A DNA stretch of 50,124 nucleotides from Pseudomonadota bacterium. GTDB lineage: Bacteria; Pseudomonadota; Gammaproteobacteria; Burkholderiales; Rhodocyclaceae. Below are positions 1-9,006 of this stretch, piece by piece (position 1 is the stretch's first letter; each line of letters starts with the position of its first letter). The notes under the pieces are model-generated. The model made no database searches and was not told the DNA's origin. It was given only the letters and a program-made list of their open reading frames with translations. The stretch covers positions 1-50,124 of the forward strand of contig JAPLQT010000121.1 of assembly GCA_026399515.1 (NCBI GenBank). The letters are read 5' to 3'. The position numbers and the translations under genes were made by a program.

Positions 1-809
1 TCGAGCGAATGGTCGAGGCGTTCCGCGGGATCGGCGGAGGGGCGCAGCGGCGGTTTGTCGCGGTTGCTGAGCGGCAGGAAGTTCACGAAACGGCGCAGCA
101 TCAGCAGGGCGTCCACGTCGTTCTCGAAAGCCAGGTCGGCCACACCGGACTTGGTGTTGTGGGTCACCGCGCCGCCCAGTTCCTCGGCCGTCACTTCCTC
201 ATGGGTCACCGTCTTGACCACTTCCGGGCCGGTGACGAACATGTAGGAAGTGTCCTTGACCATGAAAATGAAGTCGGTCATCGCCGGCGAATACACCGCC
301 CCGCCGGCGCAGGGGCCCATTATCAGCGAGATCTGCGGCACCACGCCCGAGGCCATGACGTTGCGCTGGAACACGTCGGCATAGCCGCCGAGGGAGGCGA
401 CACCTTCCTGGATGCGGGCGCCGCCCGAATCGTTGAGGCCGATGACCGGCGCGCCCATCTTCATGGCGTGGTCCATCACCTTGCAGATCTTCTCGGCGTG
501 GGCTTCAGACAGCGCGCCGCCGAACACCGTGAAGTCCTGCGAGAAGACGAACACCATGCGGCCGTTGATGGTGCCGTAGCCGATCACCACGCCGTCGCCG
601 GGGATCTTGTTCTCGGCCATGCCGAAGTCGTTGCAGCGATGTTCGACGAACATGTCCCACTCCTCGAAGGAGCCAGGGTCGAGCAGCAGTTCGATGCGCT
701 CGCGCGCGGTCAGCTTGCCTTTCGAGTGCTGAGCCTCGATGCGTTTTGTTCCCCCGCCGAGACGCGCCTGTTCGCGCATATGTTCCAGTTGCTGAATGAT
801 GTCGTGCAT
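1..809 (-). CDS. pccB: Propionyl-CoA carboxylase beta (carboxyltransferase) subunit, 3' end outside window
   Basis: Carboxyltransferase subunit that moves CO2 from carboxybiotin to propionyl-CoA, giving methylmalonyl-CoA in the cytoplasm. About 270 N-terminal residues are visible; the usual length is about 510, so the C-terminal half lies beyond base 1. The frame starts [20 protein letters not shown] and carries family signatures: [15 protein letters not shown] near residue 30, [14 protein letters not shown] near 70, [13 protein letters not shown] near 125 and [17 protein letters not shown] near 165 (the acyl-CoA/oxyanion region). The ATG at 807-809 follows GGAGAAC at 814-820. It starts only 13 bases after the meaB stop, so it is in the same operon as the mutase and its chaperone. 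An acetyl-CoA or methylcrotonyl-CoA carboxyltransferase is possible from fold alone, but the mutase/MeaB context favours propionyl-CoA. Confidence 0.93.
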   Translation of the reverse strand, partial: MHDIIQQLEHMREQARLGGGTKRIEAQHSKGKLTARERIELLLDPGSFEEWDMFVEHRCNDFGMAENKIPGDGVVIGYGTINGRMVFVFSQDFTVFGGALSEAHAEKICKVMDHAMKMGAPVIGLNDSGGARIQEGVASLGGYADVFQRNVMASGVVPQISLIMGPCAGGAVYSPAMTDFIFMVKDTSYMFVTGPEVVKTVTHEEVTAEELGGAVTHNTKSGVADLAFENDVDALLMLRRFVNFLPLSNRDKPPLRPSADPAERLDHSL

Positions 810-822
810 CGATGTTCTCCAG

Positions 823-1827
823 TTAAGGCTGTTCCTTGAAGCAATCCAGCAGGCGTTCCGCCGCGAGTGTCGGCGGCATCTCTCCCGCTTCGACGGCGGT
901 GGCGAGCTCCGGCAGTTCGCGTCTCACCGAAGGGTGCTGGCGAAAACGCGCATGCAGGCCGGATTCGATCAGGGTCCACATCCAGGCCAACGCCTGGCGG
1001 CGCCGCTTGGTCGCGAACTCTCCGGTTTCCAGCATGGTCTGGCGATAGTCCTCGATGGCCTGCCAGAACGCCGCGATGCCTTGCCCCTGGGTGGCGCTGA
1101 TCTTGAGCACACGAGGCTGCCAGTGCGGCGAGTTCGGCCGCAGCAGGTGCAGCGCCGAACTCATCTGGCGCGCGGCTGATTCGGCCGACTGGGGGTCGAG
1201 ATCGGCCTTGTTGAAGATCACCAGATCGGTCAGTTCGACGATGCCTTTCTTGATTGCCTGCAGGTCGTCGCCGGCATTGGGCAATTGCATCAGCACGAAG
1301 ACGTCGGTCATCGCGGCGACCGAGGTTTCCGACTGGCCGACGCCGACGGTCTCGACGATGATGACCTCGAATCCCGCCGCTTCGCACAGCAGCATCGCCT
1401 CGCGGGTCTTTTCGGCGACGCCGCCGAGCGCGCCGCTGGTCGGCGTCGGCCGGATAAAGGCCTCCTCGCGCCGGCTGAGGCGTTCCATGCGGGTCTTGTC
1501 GCCGAGGATGGCGCCGCCACTGATCGACGACGAGGGATCGACCGCCAGCACCGCGACCCGTCTGCCCTGTTCGACGAGGTGCATCCCCAGGGCCTCGATG
1601 AAGGTCGACTTGCCTACCCCCGGCACGCCGGAGATGCCGATGCGGATCGAGTTGCCGCTATGCGGCAGTACGGCCGCCAGCAGCGCCTGGGCGCGCGCCT
1701 GATGGTCGTGGCGCGTCGATTCGATCAGCGTGATGGCCTTGGCCAGTGGGCGGCGCTGGCGGGCGAGGACGCCCGCCACCAGTTCGGCATCGTCGGCGGA
1801 AAGATCCAGGCCGGGCTCGCTCTTCAT
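823..1827 (-). CDS. meaB: Methylmalonyl-CoA mutase-associated GTPase MeaB (ArgK family)
   Basis: G3E-type P-loop GTPase of 334 residues that escorts adenosylcobalamin into methylmalonyl-CoA mutase and protects the enzyme from inactivation. The Walker A motif GVPGVGKS is at residues 67-74, the switch region ETVGVGQSE at 159-167 and the base-specificity motif NKAD at 206-209. The conserved [12 protein letters not shown] stretch is near 103-114. Length is normal for the family. It lies between the mutase gene (upstream on the minus strand, separated by a dispersed repeat) and pccB. Older annotations call this family LAO/AO transport ATPase (ArgK); the context here makes the mutase-chaperone role clear. 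Confidence 0.96.
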   Translation of the reverse strand: MKSEPGLDLSADDAELVAGVLARQRRPLAKAITLIESTRHDHQARAQALLAAVLPHSGNSIRIGISGVPGVGKSTFIEALGMHLVEQGRRVAVLAVDPSSSISGGAILGDKTRMERLSRREEAFIRPTPTSGALGGVAEKTREAMLLCEAAGFEVIIVETVGVGQSETSVAAMTDVFVLMQLPNAGDDLQAIKKGIVELTDLVIFNKADLDPQSAESAARQMSSALHLLRPNSPHWQPRVLKISATQGQGIAAFWQAIEDYRQTMLETGEFATKRRRQALAWMWTLIESGLHARFRQHPSVRRELPELATAVEAGEMPPTLAAERLLDCFKEQP

Positions 1828-1841
1828 GTTAGCGAGAAAAA

Positions 1842-2000
1842 CAGTTACGAAGCGCCCCGTAACCCACGAACACAGCGAGCAATTGGTAGCCCCCGCCTGG
1901 GCGGGGGTTGGGGGTGGGGGCGTGGCCCAAGGCCACTTCCTTCGGGGCGTAAATCCTGTCTTTGAACGATTTCATGGCACGGAGGATGGTCTGATGATCA
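1842..2000 (-). repeat. Dispersed intergenic repeat, copy 1 (GC hairpin plus 48-codon frame)
   Basis: This segment matches 22415-22572 in the same orientation. Both begin (plus strand) with CAGTTAYGAAGCGCCCCGTA and end near GGTCTGAYGAYCA. Inside is an almost perfect palindrome, CCCCCGCCTGGGCGGGGG, at 1890-1907. On the minus strand an ATG at 1975 opens a 48-codon frame (stop 1829-1831) whose product contains APTPNPRPGGGY and ends GYGALRNCFSR. Compared with copy 2 it has a 27-bp insertion encoding APKEVALGH. It lies a few bases beyond the stop of the mutase gene, within the operon, where the hairpin could act as an attenuator or mRNA-stability element. Whether the frame is translated is unknown. 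Confidence 0.85.
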
Positions 2001-2006
2001 CACGAG

Positions 2007-4181
2007 TTAGCTACCAGACGTCTTGTGGGCGGCACGCGCCGTGGAGATTGCCCGCATCACTTCCTTGGCGCATTGCGGGATCGGCGTGCCGGGTCCGAAG
2101 ATGCCCTTGGCCCCCGCCTGGTAGAGGAATTCGTAGTCCTGCGCAGGCACCACGCCGCCGACGAAGACCACGATCTCGCCCGCGCCCTGCTCCTTGAGCG
2201 CCTTGACCAGGGCTGGCACCAACGTCTTATGGCCGGCCGCTAGGGTCGATACGCCGATGGCATGGACATCGTTTTCCACCGCCTGGCGCGCCGCTTCTTC
2301 GGGCGTCTGGAACAGTGGGCCGATGTCAACGTCGAAGCCGAGATCGGCGAAAGCCGTGGCGACTACCTTGGCGCCGCGGTCGTGGCCGTCCTGGCCCAGC
2401 TTGGCGATCATGATGCGCGGGCGGCGGCCTTCGGCAACGGCGAACGCCTCGATCTGTTTCTTGATGTCCATCCAGTCCTTATCCTCCGCGAAGGCGGCGC
2501 CATACACGCCGGAAACGGTCTGATTGTTGGCACGGTGGCGTCCCCAGGCGGCTTCCAGGGAGTCGGAGATCTCGCCGACGGTGGCGCGTGCGCGGCTGGC
2601 CTGGATCGCCAGGGCCAGCAGGTTGCCTTCCCCAGTCTTGGCGCACGTCGTCAATGCCGCCAGCGCCGCCGTTACCGCCTGCCCGTCGCGGCCGGCGCGG
2701 ACGCGGGCGAGGCGTGCGACCTGGGCCTCACGCACGGCGTGGTTGTCCACGTCGAGGAAGTCGATGGCGTCTTCCTGCTCCAGCTTGTACTTGTTCACGC
2801 CGACGATCACGTCCCGGCCGGCGTCGATCCGCGCCTGTTTGCGTGCCGCGCATTCCTCGATCTTCAGCTTGGCCCAGCCGGACTCGACCGCCTTGGTCAT
2901 GCCACCCATCGCCTCGACTTCCTCGATGATTTTCCAGGCCTCGTCGGCGATGTCCTGGGTCAGCTTCTCCATCATGTAGGAACCGCCCCAGGGATCGACG
3001 ACGCTGGTGATGTGGGTCTCCTCCTGGATGATCAACTGGGTGTTGCGGGCGATGCGCGAGGAGAACTCCGTCGGCAGGGCGATCGCTTCATCGAGCGAAT
3101 TGGTGTGCAGCGACTGGGTGCCGCCGAATACCGCCGCCATCGCCTCGATGGTGGTGCGTACCACGTTGTTGTAGGGGTCCTGCATGGTCAGCGACCAGCC
3201 CGAGGTCTGGCAATGGGTGCGCAGCATCAGCGATTTGGGATTCTTTGGGCCGAATTCCTGCATGATGCGCCACCACAGCAGGCGCGCGGCGCGCAGCTTG
3301 GCGACTTCCAGGTAGAAATTCATGCCGATGGCGAAGAAGAAGGACAGCCGCCCGGCGAAATCGTCCACGTCCATGCCGCTGGCCAGGGCGACGCGCGCAT
3401 ACTCCCGGCCGTCGGCGAGGGTCAGGGCTAGTTCCAGCGCCTGGGTCGCGCCGGCCTCCTGGATATGGTAGCCGGAGATCGATATCGAATTGAACTTCGG
3501 CATGTGCTTCGCCGTGTAGCCGATGATGTCGGCGACGATGCGCATCGACGGCTCCGGCGGGTAGATATAGGTATTGCGGACCATGAACTCCTTGAGGATG
3601 TCGTTCTGGATGGTCCCCGACAGCTGTTCCTGGCTGACGCCCTGTTCCTCCGCCGCGACGATATAGCCCGCCAGCACTGGCAGCACCGCGCCGTTCATGG
3701 TCATCGATACCGACACCTGGTCCAGCGGGATGCCGTCGAAGAGGATTTTCATGTCCTCGACCGAGTCGATGGCGACGCCGGCCTTGCCGACATCGCCGGT
3801 CACGCGCGGATGGTCGGAATCGTAGCCGCGATGGGTGGCCAGGTCGAAGGCCACCGAGACGCCCTGTCCGCCGGCGGCCAGCGCCTTGCGGTAGAAGGCA
3901 TTGGAGGCTTCGGCGGTGGAGAAGCCGGCGTACTGGCGGATGGTCCACGGCCGCCCGGCGTACATGGTGGCCTGCGGGCCGCGCACGAAAGGCGCGAAGC
4001 CGGGCAGGGTGTCGGCGTAGGGCAGGCCGGCGACGTCGCCCTGGGTGTACAGCGGCTTGACGGCGATGCCTTCCGGGGTATTCCAGTCCAGCGCATTCAC
4101 GTCGCTGCCCGGCGCGGACTTGGCGGCCGCCTTGTTCCAGGCCTCCAGGGAGGGAATGCGGACTTCCGGATATTTGCTCAT
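2007..4181 (-). CDS. scpA: Methylmalonyl-CoA mutase, full-length catalytic plus B12-binding domains
   Basis: Adenosylcobalamin-dependent mutase of 724 residues converting (R)-methylmalonyl-CoA to succinyl-CoA. The N-terminal TIM barrel contains [19 protein letters not shown] near residue 80, the substrate region [17 protein letters not shown] near 110 and [13 protein letters not shown] near 375. The C-terminal cobalamin domain has DGHDRG at 598-603, with the cobalt-ligating His at 600, followed by the SxL serine at 645 and a GG pair near 675. It is a single-chain alpha-type enzyme rather than an alpha/beta heterodimer. It is the first gene of the mutase-meaB-pccB operon and is divergent from a GntR regulator whose promoter lies in the shared intergenic space. 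The product feeds propionate, odd-chain fatty acid or branched-chain amino acid carbon into the TCA cycle. Confidence 0.97.
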   Translation of the reverse strand: MSKYPEVRIPSLEAWNKAAAKSAPGSDVNALDWNTPEGIAVKPLYTQGDVAGLPYADTLPGFAPFVRGPQATMYAGRPWTIRQYAGFSTAEASNAFYRKALAAGGQGVSVAFDLATHRGYDSDHPRVTGDVGKAGVAIDSVEDMKILFDGIPLDQVSVSMTMNGAVLPVLAGYIVAAEEQGVSQEQLSGTIQNDILKEFMVRNTYIYPPEPSMRIVADIIGYTAKHMPKFNSISISGYHIQEAGATQALELALTLADGREYARVALASGMDVDDFAGRLSFFFAIGMNFYLEVAKLRAARLLWWRIMQEFGPKNPKSLMLRTHCQTSGWSLTMQDPYNNVVRTTIEAMAAVFGGTQSLHTNSLDEAIALPTEFSSRIARNTQLIIQEETHITSVVDPWGGSYMMEKLTQDIADEAWKIIEEVEAMGGMTKAVESGWAKLKIEECAARKQARIDAGRDVIVGVNKYKLEQEDAIDFLDVDNHAVREAQVARLARVRAGRDGQAVTAALAALTTCAKTGEGNLLALAIQASRARATVGEISDSLEAAWGRHRANNQTVSGVYGAAFAEDKDWMDIKKQIEAFAVAEGRRPRIMIAKLGQDGHDRGAKVVATAFADLGFDVDIGPLFQTPEEAARQAVENDVHAIGVSTLAAGHKTLVPALVKALKEQGAGEIVVFVGGVVPAQDYEFLYQAGAKGIFGPGTPIPQCAKEVMRAISTARAAHKTSGS

Positions 4182-4288
4182 GCTCTGCTTTCCTTGCGGG
4201 TGACGTCAGTGCTTTGGCGCCGTGGGTGATGCGAGAGGTCATGTGGCGCCGGGAACTTTACTCTTTACCGGAGTTTGCGGAACGACCC

Positions 4289-4319
4289 TTGACATCGATT
4301 GGACAACATAATACTGTAT
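4289..4319 (+). promoter_or_regulatory. Candidate promoter and operator of the GntR gene / mutase divergent region
   Basis: TTGACA at 4289-4294 is a perfect -35 hexamer, and TACTGT at 4312-4317 follows after 17 bases as a plausible -10. An inverted repeat ATAC-T-GTAT (4311-4319) overlaps the -10, in the style of GntR/FCD operators. The predicted transcription start is only a few bases before the GntR start codon at 4328, suggesting a very short or absent leader. Autoregulation is inferred from position. Confidence 0.55.
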
Positions 4320-4327
4320 CCATAATT

Positions 4328-4993
4328 ATGAATGCAAGCCCACAATTCAGCATCGCCTCCCCGGCCCTTTACCAGCAGGTCGCCGAGCGCCTGCGCACGC
4401 GCATCTACGCGCACGAACTGCCGCCCGGCGGCTGGATCGACGAGCAGGCGCTGGCGCTGGAATACGGCATATCGCGCACTCCGCTGCGCGAAGCGCTCAA
4501 GGTGCTGGCGTCCGAGGGACTGGTGACGCTCAAGCCGAGGCGGGGGTGTTATGTCACCGAGTTGTCCGAAGTGGACCTCGACGAAATCTTTCCGGTGATG
4601 GCGCTGCTGGAAGGCCGTTGCGCGGCCGAGGCAACGCAAAAAGCCACGGACGCCGATTTGAACCGCCTTTCGGCAATTCACGAAGAGCTCGAAGCCCATG
4701 CCAAGAAAGGCGATGTCGATCGCTTCTTCGAAACCAACCACGACTTTCATGCCGCACTGCAACTGCTCGCCGGCAATCGCTGGTTGTCGCAACTGATAGA
4801 CGATACGCGCAAGATGCTCAAGCTGACCCGGCGCGACTCGCTGCGCGTGGAAGGCCGCCTGAAGCAGTCGCTGGCCGAGCACCGCTCCATCCTCAAGGCG
4901 ATACGTCGCCGCGACGCCAACGAGGCCGCGCGCCAGATGCACGACCATCTGCTCTCCGGCCGGGCGGCACTGGCGAAACTGCACGCGCCTTGA
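4328..4993 (+). CDS. GntR family (FCD domain) transcriptional regulator
   Basis: DNA-binding regulator of 221 residues starting MNASPQFSIASPALYQQVAE. The N-terminal winged helix-turn-helix includes EYGISRTPLREALKVLASEG and the wing LKPRRGCYV; the C-terminal helical FCD ligand domain contains FFETNHDFHAALQLLAGN, which has the usual metal/ligand-binding His pattern. A longer frame runs back to 4214, but it would cross the TTGACA promoter, so the ATG at 4328 is preferred even though no clear Shine-Dalgarno is seen. It is divergent from the methylmalonyl-CoA mutase operon and overlaps the crotonase-fold gene. Control of propionyl-CoA metabolism by an acyl-CoA or organic-acid ligand is inferred from the neighbours; the ligand is unknown. 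Confidence 0.9.
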   Translation: MNASPQFSIASPALYQQVAERLRTRIYAHELPPGGWIDEQALALEYGISRTPLREALKVLASEGLVTLKPRRGCYVTELSEVDLDEIFPVMALLEGRCAAEATQKATDADLNRLSAIHEELEAHAKKGDVDRFFETNHDFHAALQLLAGNRWLSQLIDDTRKMLKLTRRDSLRVEGRLKQSLAEHRSILKAIRRRDANEAARQMHDHLLSGRAALAKLHAP

Positions 4994-5778
4994 ACCCGAG
5001 TATCCTTTGCGAGCGTGACGCGAGCGGCACCATCGCCACCGTCACGCTGTCGAACCCGGACAAGCTCAACGCCGTGACCGCGTCCATGTGGCGGGAACTG
5101 ACCCAGGTCATGAGGCGGCTGCACGAGGACGAAGCGCTGCGTTGCGTCGTGATCCGAGGGGCAGGGGCGACTTTCGCCGCCGGCGGCGACATCGAGGAGT
5201 TTCTCAGCCTGCGCAATACCTATGAGCAGGCACGGGTGTACCACGGCGAGTGGGTCGCCGACGCCTTGAATAGCATCGTCGCGTGCCGGCATCCCTGCGT
5301 GGCCATGATCCAGGGTGCTTGCATCGGCGGCGGTCTGGAGATCGCCGGGCAGTGCGACCTGCGCATCGCCGGCGCGTCCGCCAGCTTCGGTGCGCCTATC
5401 ATGAAACTCGGCTTCACCATGGCGCACACCGAACTGGCCGGATTGCTGGCACTGGCCGGGCCGGCCACCGCGCTGGAGATACTGCTGGAAGGACGTCTGC
5501 TGACGGCACCGGAAGCCTATGCCAAAGGATTGCTGACGCGCGTGGTCGCGGACGCTCAGGTCGAGCAGGAGACTTACGCCACGGCACAGCGCATCGTCGC
5601 GGGCGCGCCACTTGTGGCGCGCAGGCACAAGCGCCTGGTGAGCCGGATGAGTAGTAACTCCTCGCCGCTCAGCGCCGACGAAATCCGCGCGAATTACGAC
5701 TACCTGGACAGCGAAGATTACCGGGAAGGCCTGGCCGCCTTTCTCGACAAGCGCCGCCCTCAATTTCGCGGTCGTTAG
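4990..5778 (+). CDS. Enoyl-CoA hydratase/isomerase (crotonase) family protein, atypical active site
   Basis: Crotonase-fold protein of 262 residues. The start is a TTG at 4990 that overlaps the stop of the GntR gene (TTGA), implying translational coupling; no ATG fits the alignment. The CoA/oxyanion motifs are present: AAGGDIEEF near residues 63-71 and IGGGLEIAGQCD at 112-123. Glu117 matches the first catalytic glutamate of enoyl-CoA hydratase. The second catalytic glutamate, normally in FGxPE, is replaced: the sequence reads FGAPIMKLG at 133-141 with Ile at the key site. It may therefore be an isomerase, decarboxylase or other crotonase activity rather than a true hydratase. Methylmalonyl-CoA decarboxylase (ScpB type) is worth considering given the neighbouring mutase, but this is inference. 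Confidence 0.85.
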   Translation: MNPSILCERDASGTIATVTLSNPDKLNAVTASMWRELTQVMRRLHEDEALRCVVIRGAGATFAAGGDIEEFLSLRNTYEQARVYHGEWVADALNSIVACRHPCVAMIQGACIGGGLEIAGQCDLRIAGASASFGAPIMKLGFTMAHTELAGLLALAGPATALEILLEGRLLTAPEAYAKGLLTRVVADAQVEQETYATAQRIVAGAPLVARRHKRLVSRMSSNSSPLSADEIRANYDYLDSEDYREGLAAFLDKRRPQFRGR

Positions 5779-7718
5779 CTAACCCGACCGTAGACGCAGA
5801 CCCGGTTGCGACCGGACCGTTTGGCTTCATACAGGGCGCTGTCCGCCTGGCCCAACACGGTGTCGAGGTTGGCGCCGCCGCCCGTCAGGGTCGATACGCC
5901 TATGGACAGGGTAAGGCGAAGCGGGAGTCCGCGCGCCAATGGCACCTCGATGTTGGCGACAGCAGAACGCAGGCGTTCCGCAACTTCCAACGCACGGTCG
6001 CCGTCGGTTTGCGGCAATACCACGGCGAACTCCTCGCCGCCGATCCGACCGATGCAATCGACATCCCGCAACGCATCCAGGAACAAGGCCCCCAACTTTT
6101 GCAGCACCACGTCCCCGGTTTGGTGGCCGTAGGTATCGTTGATGTTCTTGAAGAGATCGATGTCCATCATGAATATCGACAACGGCCCGCCATAGCGGAG
6201 CATGCGCGCCAGTTCCTGTTCCGCCAGCGCCATGAAATGCCGGCGATTGGCGAGGCCGGTGAGCGGATCGGTCTGGGCCAGCCGTGCCAGTTCCTGCTCG
6301 GCCTTCTTGCGATCGGTAATATCCCGGGTCACGCCGAGTATGGATACCGGGTTGCCGCGATCATCGAGGATGCAGGTGGTGACCACTTCCGTATGTATGA
6401 TGTGTCCGTCACGGTGAGGCTGGTCGACCTCGTTAACACCGGTGAGCCTCGTGCGATCGCCTGCCGCGATTCGGGCAAACATGCTGCGCAAGGAATTGTC
6501 TACGACGATGGCGGATTCCGGCGTGAGCGAGGCCTCCATTGGCTGCGCCATGATTTCGGCCGGTGTATAGCCGCGCAGGCGTTCAACGGAGGGGCTGACG
6601 TAGCTGAATTGCCGTTTGCCGAGATCCAGCGTCCAGATCACGTCGTGACTGTTTTCGGCAAGCAGGCGATAGCGTCCTTCGCTCTCGCGCAGCAGTTGGT
6701 CGGCCTTCTTCCGTTCCGTGATATTCCGCGTCAAACCGAGCAGGCCGGTAATCTGTCCCTTGTTATTGCGCAGGGGTACCGCGTGAGTTTCCAGCCAGCG
6801 ATGAGTTCCCTTCAGGCCGACAATTTCGAACTCCAGCAGCCCTATTTCGCCCTGATTGACACGTCTGCACAAGTCATCGAAGGCCTCCCGGTGTTGGGGA
6901 GCGACGATGCCGGTGACTCTGCGTCCAACCACCTGGTCTTCCGAATCCGCTTCGATCATATCCAGGCCGGCACGGTTCATTTGCAACAGGCTTCCGTCCG
7001 GTCCGATCACTTTGACGCATTCGGGTTCGGTTTCTATGATGGTCTTCAGGGTTCTTTCGCTTTCTGCCAACAGTTGTTCGCTGCGTTCCCTGATCAACAA
7101 CAGGAAGCCGATGCCGCCGGCAATCGCCACCAGGTATGCCGCCAGGAACGCCAGTGTCTGGACCAGGTTGCTCGTCATCAAACCAAATCCGGCAGGAGTT
7201 AACACGGCAAAGCCACTCCGGAACATCAACACCAGACAGAACGCCGCGTACAGGTAAGCAATTCCCCGGCGCAACTGGGAAGCATTGACCATGCGCAGCA
7301 TCGCGGCGGATGCGGTTCCGAACAATGAGATGGTGGCGATTGAAGCCAGCGCGACCCGCAGACTGGGAGTCTCCGCCAACAGCCAAAAGGCCACAGCGCC
7401 GCATCCGGCAAGAATGGCATAGACCATTTCCAGCTGGCGCTGCGTAGGTTCGGCTATTGAGACAGCGCTGACTTCGAGGGCAAAGCCAATGAACAGCAGG
7501 GCATTCCCCACGTCCGCCGAAAGTAGATCCGGAATTTCACCGCGCAGGGCCAGCAACGCCCAGGCTAGCGCTTGCAGCGTCTTGCCGGCAATGAACTGCC
7601 GATACGGACGCGCCATCGCCGCTTCGATCTTGTAGGCAACCAGGATACATGCGGCAATCATGTTGCCGAGACCAAGCAGTGAAATGGCTGTGCGAATATC
7701 CAAAGAAAACTGGATCAT
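5775..7718 (-). CDS. Membrane diguanylate cyclase: 7TM-like sensor, two PAS domains, GGDEF
   Basis: Protein of 647 residues. The first 220 or so form about seven hydrophobic segments and contain LRGEIPDLLS near residue 59. Two PAS domains follow (about 225-350 and 350-480), each ending in an RNITERKKA or RDITDRKKA type PAC signature. The C-terminal GGDEF domain has GGEEF at about 560-564, the metal/phosphate motif DPLTGLANRRHF, and an inhibitory I-site RDVD exactly five residues before GGEEF, so an active, product-inhibited cyclase is expected. No EAL domain is present. Its stop overlaps that of the convergent crotonase gene by a few bases. The signal sensed by the membrane domain is unknown; related domains occur at 29970 and 37224. 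Confidence 0.93.
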   Translation of the reverse strand: MIQFSLDIRTAISLLGLGNMIAACILVAYKIEAAMARPYRQFIAGKTLQALAWALLALRGEIPDLLSADVGNALLFIGFALEVSAVSIAEPTQRQLEMVYAILAGCGAVAFWLLAETPSLRVALASIATISLFGTASAAMLRMVNASQLRRGIAYLYAAFCLVLMFRSGFAVLTPAGFGLMTSNLVQTLAFLAAYLVAIAGGIGFLLLIRERSEQLLAESERTLKTIIETEPECVKVIGPDGSLLQMNRAGLDMIEADSEDQVVGRRVTGIVAPQHREAFDDLCRRVNQGEIGLLEFEIVGLKGTHRWLETHAVPLRNNKGQITGLLGLTRNITERKKADQLLRESEGRYRLLAENSHDVIWTLDLGKRQFSYVSPSVERLRGYTPAEIMAQPMEASLTPESAIVVDNSLRSMFARIAAGDRTRLTGVNEVDQPHRDGHIIHTEVVTTCILDDRGNPVSILGVTRDITDRKKAEQELARLAQTDPLTGLANRRHFMALAEQELARMLRYGGPLSIFMMDIDLFKNINDTYGHQTGDVVLQKLGALFLDALRDVDCIGRIGGEEFAVVLPQTDGDRALEVAERLRSAVANIEVPLARGLPLRLTLSIGVSTLTGGGANLDTVLGQADSALYEAKRSGRNRVCVYGRVS

Positions 7719-7839
7719 CTAGGCTGCCCCCGGCTACTCTCCATCGACTGACTCAGGGTCATGCGGCGAGAGGTTTGGATGCTAACACATGTCATCCAGA
7801 TGCTCCGCCAGCGAGCGGCAGGGTTTCCTGGGCCCGTCC

Positions 7840-8883
7840 TCAAGCCAGCTCCAGGTCGCGCAGCGCTTTCGTCGCCACGACCCGCCCGATCGCGATGCCA
7901 TTCCAGTTCGACAGCGTAGTCTCGCTCAATTGGCGCATGAACCGGGTTTCGTCATCGTCGAGCGCGACCCCGCTCTCTATCAACGCCGCCATCGCCACAT
8001 CGGCGGCGCGCGAAAAACCGCCGTCGTCGACCTTCAGCGCGACGCCCAGACCCCGCTCGGGAAAGGCCGCGCAATACACCCCCTCGGCGCCGACCTTGCA
8101 GAACACCCGTTCGCCCAGACGTTCAATGACACGCGTGTCGAAACGACCGCTGCCGGCCACGAAGAAGGGTGCGCGGGCAACCGCCAGGCGCAGTCGCCGG
8201 GCAGCAAGCGCGTGTTCAGTGCTTAGCCCCACGCCGCTACCAAAGCGCGCGAACCCCAGTGCCAGTTGCCGCAGCGGGATACCGTAGGTGGGGATCGAGC
8301 AACCGTCGACGCCGCGCGGCGCTTGCGCCGAATCGAAACCGGTGGTGGCCTGTAGCGCCGCCGTGACTTCCCGCATGACGGGATGCTCGGGACGGACATA
8401 GCCGCGCAGGAAGTCGCGCGTGCCGGTCCCGCCGCCGAGCATGCAGCCAAAGCAGAGGAAGCCGGCGTGCTTGCCCGAGCAGTTGTTGTGCAGCGCGCAG
8501 ATGCCTTCTCCCGCGCGCTTCATTGCGAGCGCCGTTGCCTCGTGCGAAGGCCAATGCGCGCCGCATTCGAGCGCATCCGCATCCAGGCCGGCGGCTGCCA
8601 GCGTCGCCGCAACGCGTTGCGTATGCTCGGGCTCGCCGCCGTGCGAGGCACAGGCCATCGCCAGCGCTTCGTCGGGCAAGCCAAAGGCATCGGCAGCGCC
8701 GCTCGCCACCAGGGGTAGGGCTTGCAGAGCCTTGACCGCCGAACGCGGAAAGATCGGCCGATCGATGTCGCCCAGTGAGGCAAGCAGTGCGCCGTCGGCA
8801 TCGACCACGGCGAGCGCGCCCCGGTGGAATGACTCGACGGTATCGCCGCGCCAGGTCTCGACCAGCACGGGATTGGATGTCAT
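7840..8883 (-). CDS. L-asparaginase, Rhizobium AnsA type (asparaginase II family)
   Basis: Cytoplasmic enzyme hydrolysing L-asparagine to aspartate and ammonia, of the family unrelated to E. coli AnsA/AnsB. The ATG at 8883 (MTSNPVLVETWRGDTVESFH) is chosen because it places SAVK at Ser48/Lys51 and NNCSGKHAG at Cys135/Lys138, the same numbers as the catalytic Ser-Lys and zinc-site residues I recall for the Rhizobium etli enzyme. Longer starts at 8901 and 8946 are possible. CASHGGEPEH is at 78-87 and GVDGCSIPTYG at about 191-201. Length is 347 residues, normal for the family. It is a stand-alone gene with no visible regulator; nitrogen scavenging is the likely role. Confidence 0.92.
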   Translation of the reverse strand: MTSNPVLVETWRGDTVESFHRGALAVVDADGALLASLGDIDRPIFPRSAVKALQALPLVASGAADAFGLPDEALAMACASHGGEPEHTQRVAATLAAAGLDADALECGAHWPSHEATALAMKRAGEGICALHNNCSGKHAGFLCFGCMLGGGTGTRDFLRGYVRPEHPVMREVTAALQATTGFDSAQAPRGVDGCSIPTYGIPLRQLALGFARFGSGVGLSTEHALAARRLRLAVARAPFFVAGSGRFDTRVIERLGERVFCKVGAEGVYCAAFPERGLGVALKVDDGGFSRAADVAMAALIESGVALDDDETRFMRQLSETTLSNWNGIAIGRVVATKALRDLELA

Positions 8884-9006
8884 CGGGTGTAACTGGGTCA
8901 TCGATTCGGGATGCTGTATCCGCCTGGGATCTGCGCTGTTTATCAACCTGAAGCATTATCCCACGTGCCGCCTGCCAGGTCCGGAGCACATCCCGGAGTG
9001 CCGTTG

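Noticed and set aside
2262-3431. 389-codon open frame on the plus strand
   Set aside because: Antisense of methylmalonyl-CoA mutase, whose protein is full length and motif-complete.
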